64,000 nucleotides of DNA from Phaeobacter piscinae (GTDB lineage Bacteria; Pseudomonadota; Alphaproteobacteria; Rhodobacterales; Rhodobacteraceae), in contig NZ_CP010681.1 of NCBI RefSeq assembly GCF_002407245.1, forward strand, positions 1,860,001 to 1,924,000, in the 5' to 3' direction. Below, one piece after another: positions 62,065 to 64,000 of the stretch (positions are counted from its first letter, which is position 1; every line of letters begins with the position of its first letter). A program made the position numbers and the translations under genes. The notes under the pieces are model-generated. The model did no database searches and was not told the DNA's origin. It saw only the letters and a program-made list of their open reading frames with translations.

Positions 62065-63038
62065 GCCGCCCTGCCCGCCCCTTGCCCATCGCGCTTAGCT
62101 GTGGGGAACCGGCGGGCATTGGCCCGGAACTGGCGGTGAAGGCCTGGCAGGAATTGCGCGACAGCTGCCCGTTCCTGTGGTTGGGGGATCCGGCCCACCT
62201 GCCCACGGAAACCGACTGGCAAGAGATCGACCATGCAGCTGAGGCTGCCGATGTCAGCGCCAGCGCCCTGCCTGTGCTGCGGGTCGGCTTTGCCGCACCG
62301 GCCGTGCCCGGACAGCTCAACCCCGACAATGCCGCCGGTGTCATCCGCGCCATCGAGACCGGTGTCGCGCTGGTGCAGTCCGGTGAGGCCAGCGCGCTCT
62401 GTACCGCACCAATCCACAAAAAGGCGCTGATGGATGGGGCGCAGTTTCCCTTCCCCGGCCATACAGAATTCCTCGCCCATCTCGGCAATGTGCAAAATGT
62501 GGTCATGATGCTGGCCAGTCCGGCGCTGCGGGTGGTGCCTGCAACCATCCATATCGCCCTGTCGGAGGTGCCAAAGGCGCTGACCGCCGCGCGCCTGCGG
62601 GCCACGATTGAGATCACAGCCCAAGGTCTGCGCGACCAGTTTGGCCTCGCGCACCCGAGAATTGCGATTGCAGGTCTCAACCCTCATGCCGGTGAAGAGG
62701 GCGCCATGGGTAACGAAGAACTGGATTGGATGCGCGGGCTGATTGCCGATATGCAGGGCGGCGCCTACACGCTGTCCGGGCCGCATCCCGCCGACACCAT
62801 GTTCCATGCGGCGGCACGCGCACGTTATGACGCGGCGATCTGCATGTATCATGATCAGGCGCTGATCCCGATCAAGACGCTGGATTTCGATCGCGGCGTC
62901 AATGTTACGCTGGGGCTGCCCTTCATCCGCACCTCGCCGGACCACGGCACCGCCTGCGATATCGCCGGTCAGGGCATCGCCAACCCCTCCAGCCTGATTG
63001 AGGCGCTGCGGCTGGCGCAGTCCATGGCGCGCAGTTGA
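62061..63038 (+). CDS. pdxA: 4-hydroxythreonine-4-phosphate dehydrogenase PdxA
   Basis: NAD-dependent enzyme of the vitamin B6 pathway that oxidises 4-phosphohydroxy-L-threonine. The 325-residue protein has LSCGEPAGIGPELA near the start, and metal-binding histidines in FPGHTEFLAHL, GLNPHAGEEG and MYHDQALIPIKTLDF. The four-base ATGA overlap with surA shows coupling. Length is normal. Confidence 0.97.
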   Translation: MSRPARPLPIALSCGEPAGIGPELAVKAWQELRDSCPFLWLGDPAHLPTETDWQEIDHAAEAADVSASALPVLRVGFAAPAVPGQLNPDNAAGVIRAIETGVALVQSGEASALCTAPIHKKALMDGAQFPFPGHTEFLAHLGNVQNVVMMLASPALRVVPATIHIALSEVPKALTAARLRATIEITAQGLRDQFGLAHPRIAIAGLNPHAGEEGAMGNEELDWMRGLIADMQGGAYTLSGPHPADTMFHAAARARYDAAICMYHDQALIPIKTLDFDRGVNVTLGLPFIRTSPDHGTACDIAGQGIANPSSLIEALRLAQSMARS

Positions 63039-63160
63039 CCCAGCGCACGGCCCAGCGACTGAACGCTGGCACTTGCAACTTCTTCTGGCCGGAAATATCC
63101 CCGCCGGAGGCATGAAAACTATGGCGCGTCCCCCGCGCCCCGTCCCAAGGTACCGATGAT

Positions 63161-64000
63161 ATGAGCGCTATCGACTCCCTTCCTCCCCTGCGTGAGGTGA
63201 TCGAGACTCACCAGCTTCTGGCGCGCAAATCGCTGGGCCAGAACTTTCTTCTGGATCTGAACCTGACCGCGAAAATCGCGCGGCAGGCCGGTGATCTCAG
63301 CGAATGCGATGTGCTGGAAATCGGCCCCGGCCCCGGCGGTCTGACACGGGGCCTGCTGGCGGAGGGCGCGCGCCGCGTCTTGGCGGTGGAGAAGGACAGC
63401 CGCTGCATCCCCGCGCTGGCGGAGATTTCCGATGCCTATCCCGGACGGTTGCAGGTGATCGAAGGCGACGCGCTGGAGGTGAACCCCCTCACCCATCTGA
63501 CACCGCCGATCCGCATTGCCGCCAATCTGCCCTATAATGTCGGCACCGAGCTGCTGGTGCGCTGGCTGACGCCGAAGGCCTGGCCGCCGTTCTGGCAGAG
63601 CCTCACCCTGATGTTCCAGCGTGAGGTCGCGGAGCGGATTGTCGCGCAACCCGGCAGCAAGGCCTATGGGCGTCTGGCGTTGCTGGCGCAGTGGCGCGCC
63701 GATGCGCGCATTGTGTTGTCCCTGCCGCCTGAAGCCTTTAGCCCGCCGCCCAAGGTCCATAGCGCGGTGGTGCATCTGAAAGCGCTTGAGGCGCCGCGCT
63801 ATCCGGCAGATGCCGGGACCCTGAACAAGGTGGTCGCCGCAGCCTTCAATCAGCGCCGCAAGATGCTGCGCGCCAGCCTCAAGAGCGTGAGCCCTGATAT
63901 TGAGGATCACCTGAAGTCCGTTGGCATTCCGCCAACCGAGCGCGCCGAGCAGGTCGGGCTGGAGGCCTTCTGCGCCTTGGCCCGCAGGCTGAAGCCGCTG
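63161..64000 (+). CDS. rsmA: 16S rRNA (adenine1518-N6/adenine1519-N6)-dimethyltransferase, cut by the window end
   Basis: KsgA-type methyltransferase that dimethylates two adenosines near the 3' end of 16S rRNA in 30S assembly. The frame is open from ATG 63161 to the edge (280 codons), close to the full family length, so only the last residues are missing. Motifs: [17 protein letters not shown], the SAM-binding [15 protein letters not shown], and [14 protein letters not shown]. It lies 122 bases after pdxA, in the order found in E. coli. Confidence 0.96.
   Translation, partial: MSAIDSLPPLREVIETHQLLARKSLGQNFLLDLNLTAKIARQAGDLSECDVLEIGPGPGGLTRGLLAEGARRVLAVEKDSRCIPALAEISDAYPGRLQVIEGDALEVNPLTHLTPPIRIAANLPYNVGTELLVRWLTPKAWPPFWQSLTLMFQREVAERIVAQPGSKAYGRLALLAQWRADARIVLSLPPEAFSPPPKVHSAVVHLKALEAPRYPADAGTLNKVVAAAFNQRRKMLRASLKSVSPDIEDHLKSVGIPPTERAEQVGLEAFCALARRLKPL

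Noticed and set aside
1..64000. tRNA, rRNA, CRISPR arrays, intact insertion sequences, phage genes
   Set aside because: I looked along both strands by eye for cloverleaf-type sequences, regularly spaced repeats and transposase or integrase motifs and saw none; a dedicated scan could still find something subtle.

Overview
The window is one stretch of an alphaproteobacterial chromosome, most likely from the marine Roseobacter group of Rhodobacteraceae (Phaeobacter/Ruegeria-like). The evidence is high GC with tightly packed genes, a four-subunit sarcosine oxidase operon in the order soxBDAG, an Atm1-type ABC exporter, DUF1289, DUF2474, host-attachment and TfoX C-terminal proteins, and the lptF-lptG-lptD-surA-pdxA-rsmA run. 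The genus is inferred and not proven. I see no rRNA, tRNA, CRISPR array, intact insertion sequence or prophage.

Layout. 1-3.5 kb: protein export (secF, secD, yajC) and a Mth938-like gene, all on the minus strand. 3.7-5.2 kb: a more AT-rich membrane pentapeptide-repeat gene that looks acquired. 5.3-12.4 kb: serS, a helix-hairpin-helix protein with a histone-H1-like tail coupled to a fatty acid desaturase, then der, a bamB-like gene and a yfgM-like gene. 12.5-17.8 kb: an RND efflux pair behind an operator-like inverted repeat. 17.9-25.2 kb: small proteins, an Atm1-type exporter, a LysM protein, a LOG-family protein, a host-attachment pair, Fe/Mn superoxide dismutase and two related secreted proteins. 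25.3-30.7 kb: sarcosine oxidase. 30.9-35.9 kb: ccmI, ruvX, DUF1289, a 2-oxoglutarate dioxygenase-like protein, a TauE/SafE permease and dusA. 35.9-36.9 kb: a gene-poor, probably decayed stretch.

36.9-41.5 kb: a DUF1328 peptide and a phosphorelay made of a hybrid kinase with receiver and HPt domains, a small secreted molybdopterin-fold protein and a divergent LuxR-type regulator. 41.7-47.4 kb: a bd-type (CIO-like) quinol oxidase with DUF2474, divergent from a Crp/Fnr regulator, a DUF2892 protein and a SulP transporter. 47.5-50.2 kb: a ManC-like protein that has lost both active sites, then TfoX-C, Pmp3 and DUF4112 genes. 50.3-56.1 kb: ndk, an ABC-F ATPase, marC, a retropepsin-like protease, holC and pepA. 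56.4-64 kb: the lipopolysaccharide export and outer membrane assembly operon leading into pdxA and a truncated rsmA.

Most of the window is core envelope, translation and respiration biology. The most unusual items are the ManC-like pseudoenzyme, the kinase operon whose secreted Mo-cofactor-fold partner has no cysteine in its mature part, an RND pump with two extra hydrophobic segments, the tandem secreted paralogues, the HhH/H1-like protein, and several uncharacterised palindromes in intergenic DNA: around soxB, between the 32.6 and 33.0 kb genes, and upstream of the RND operon.
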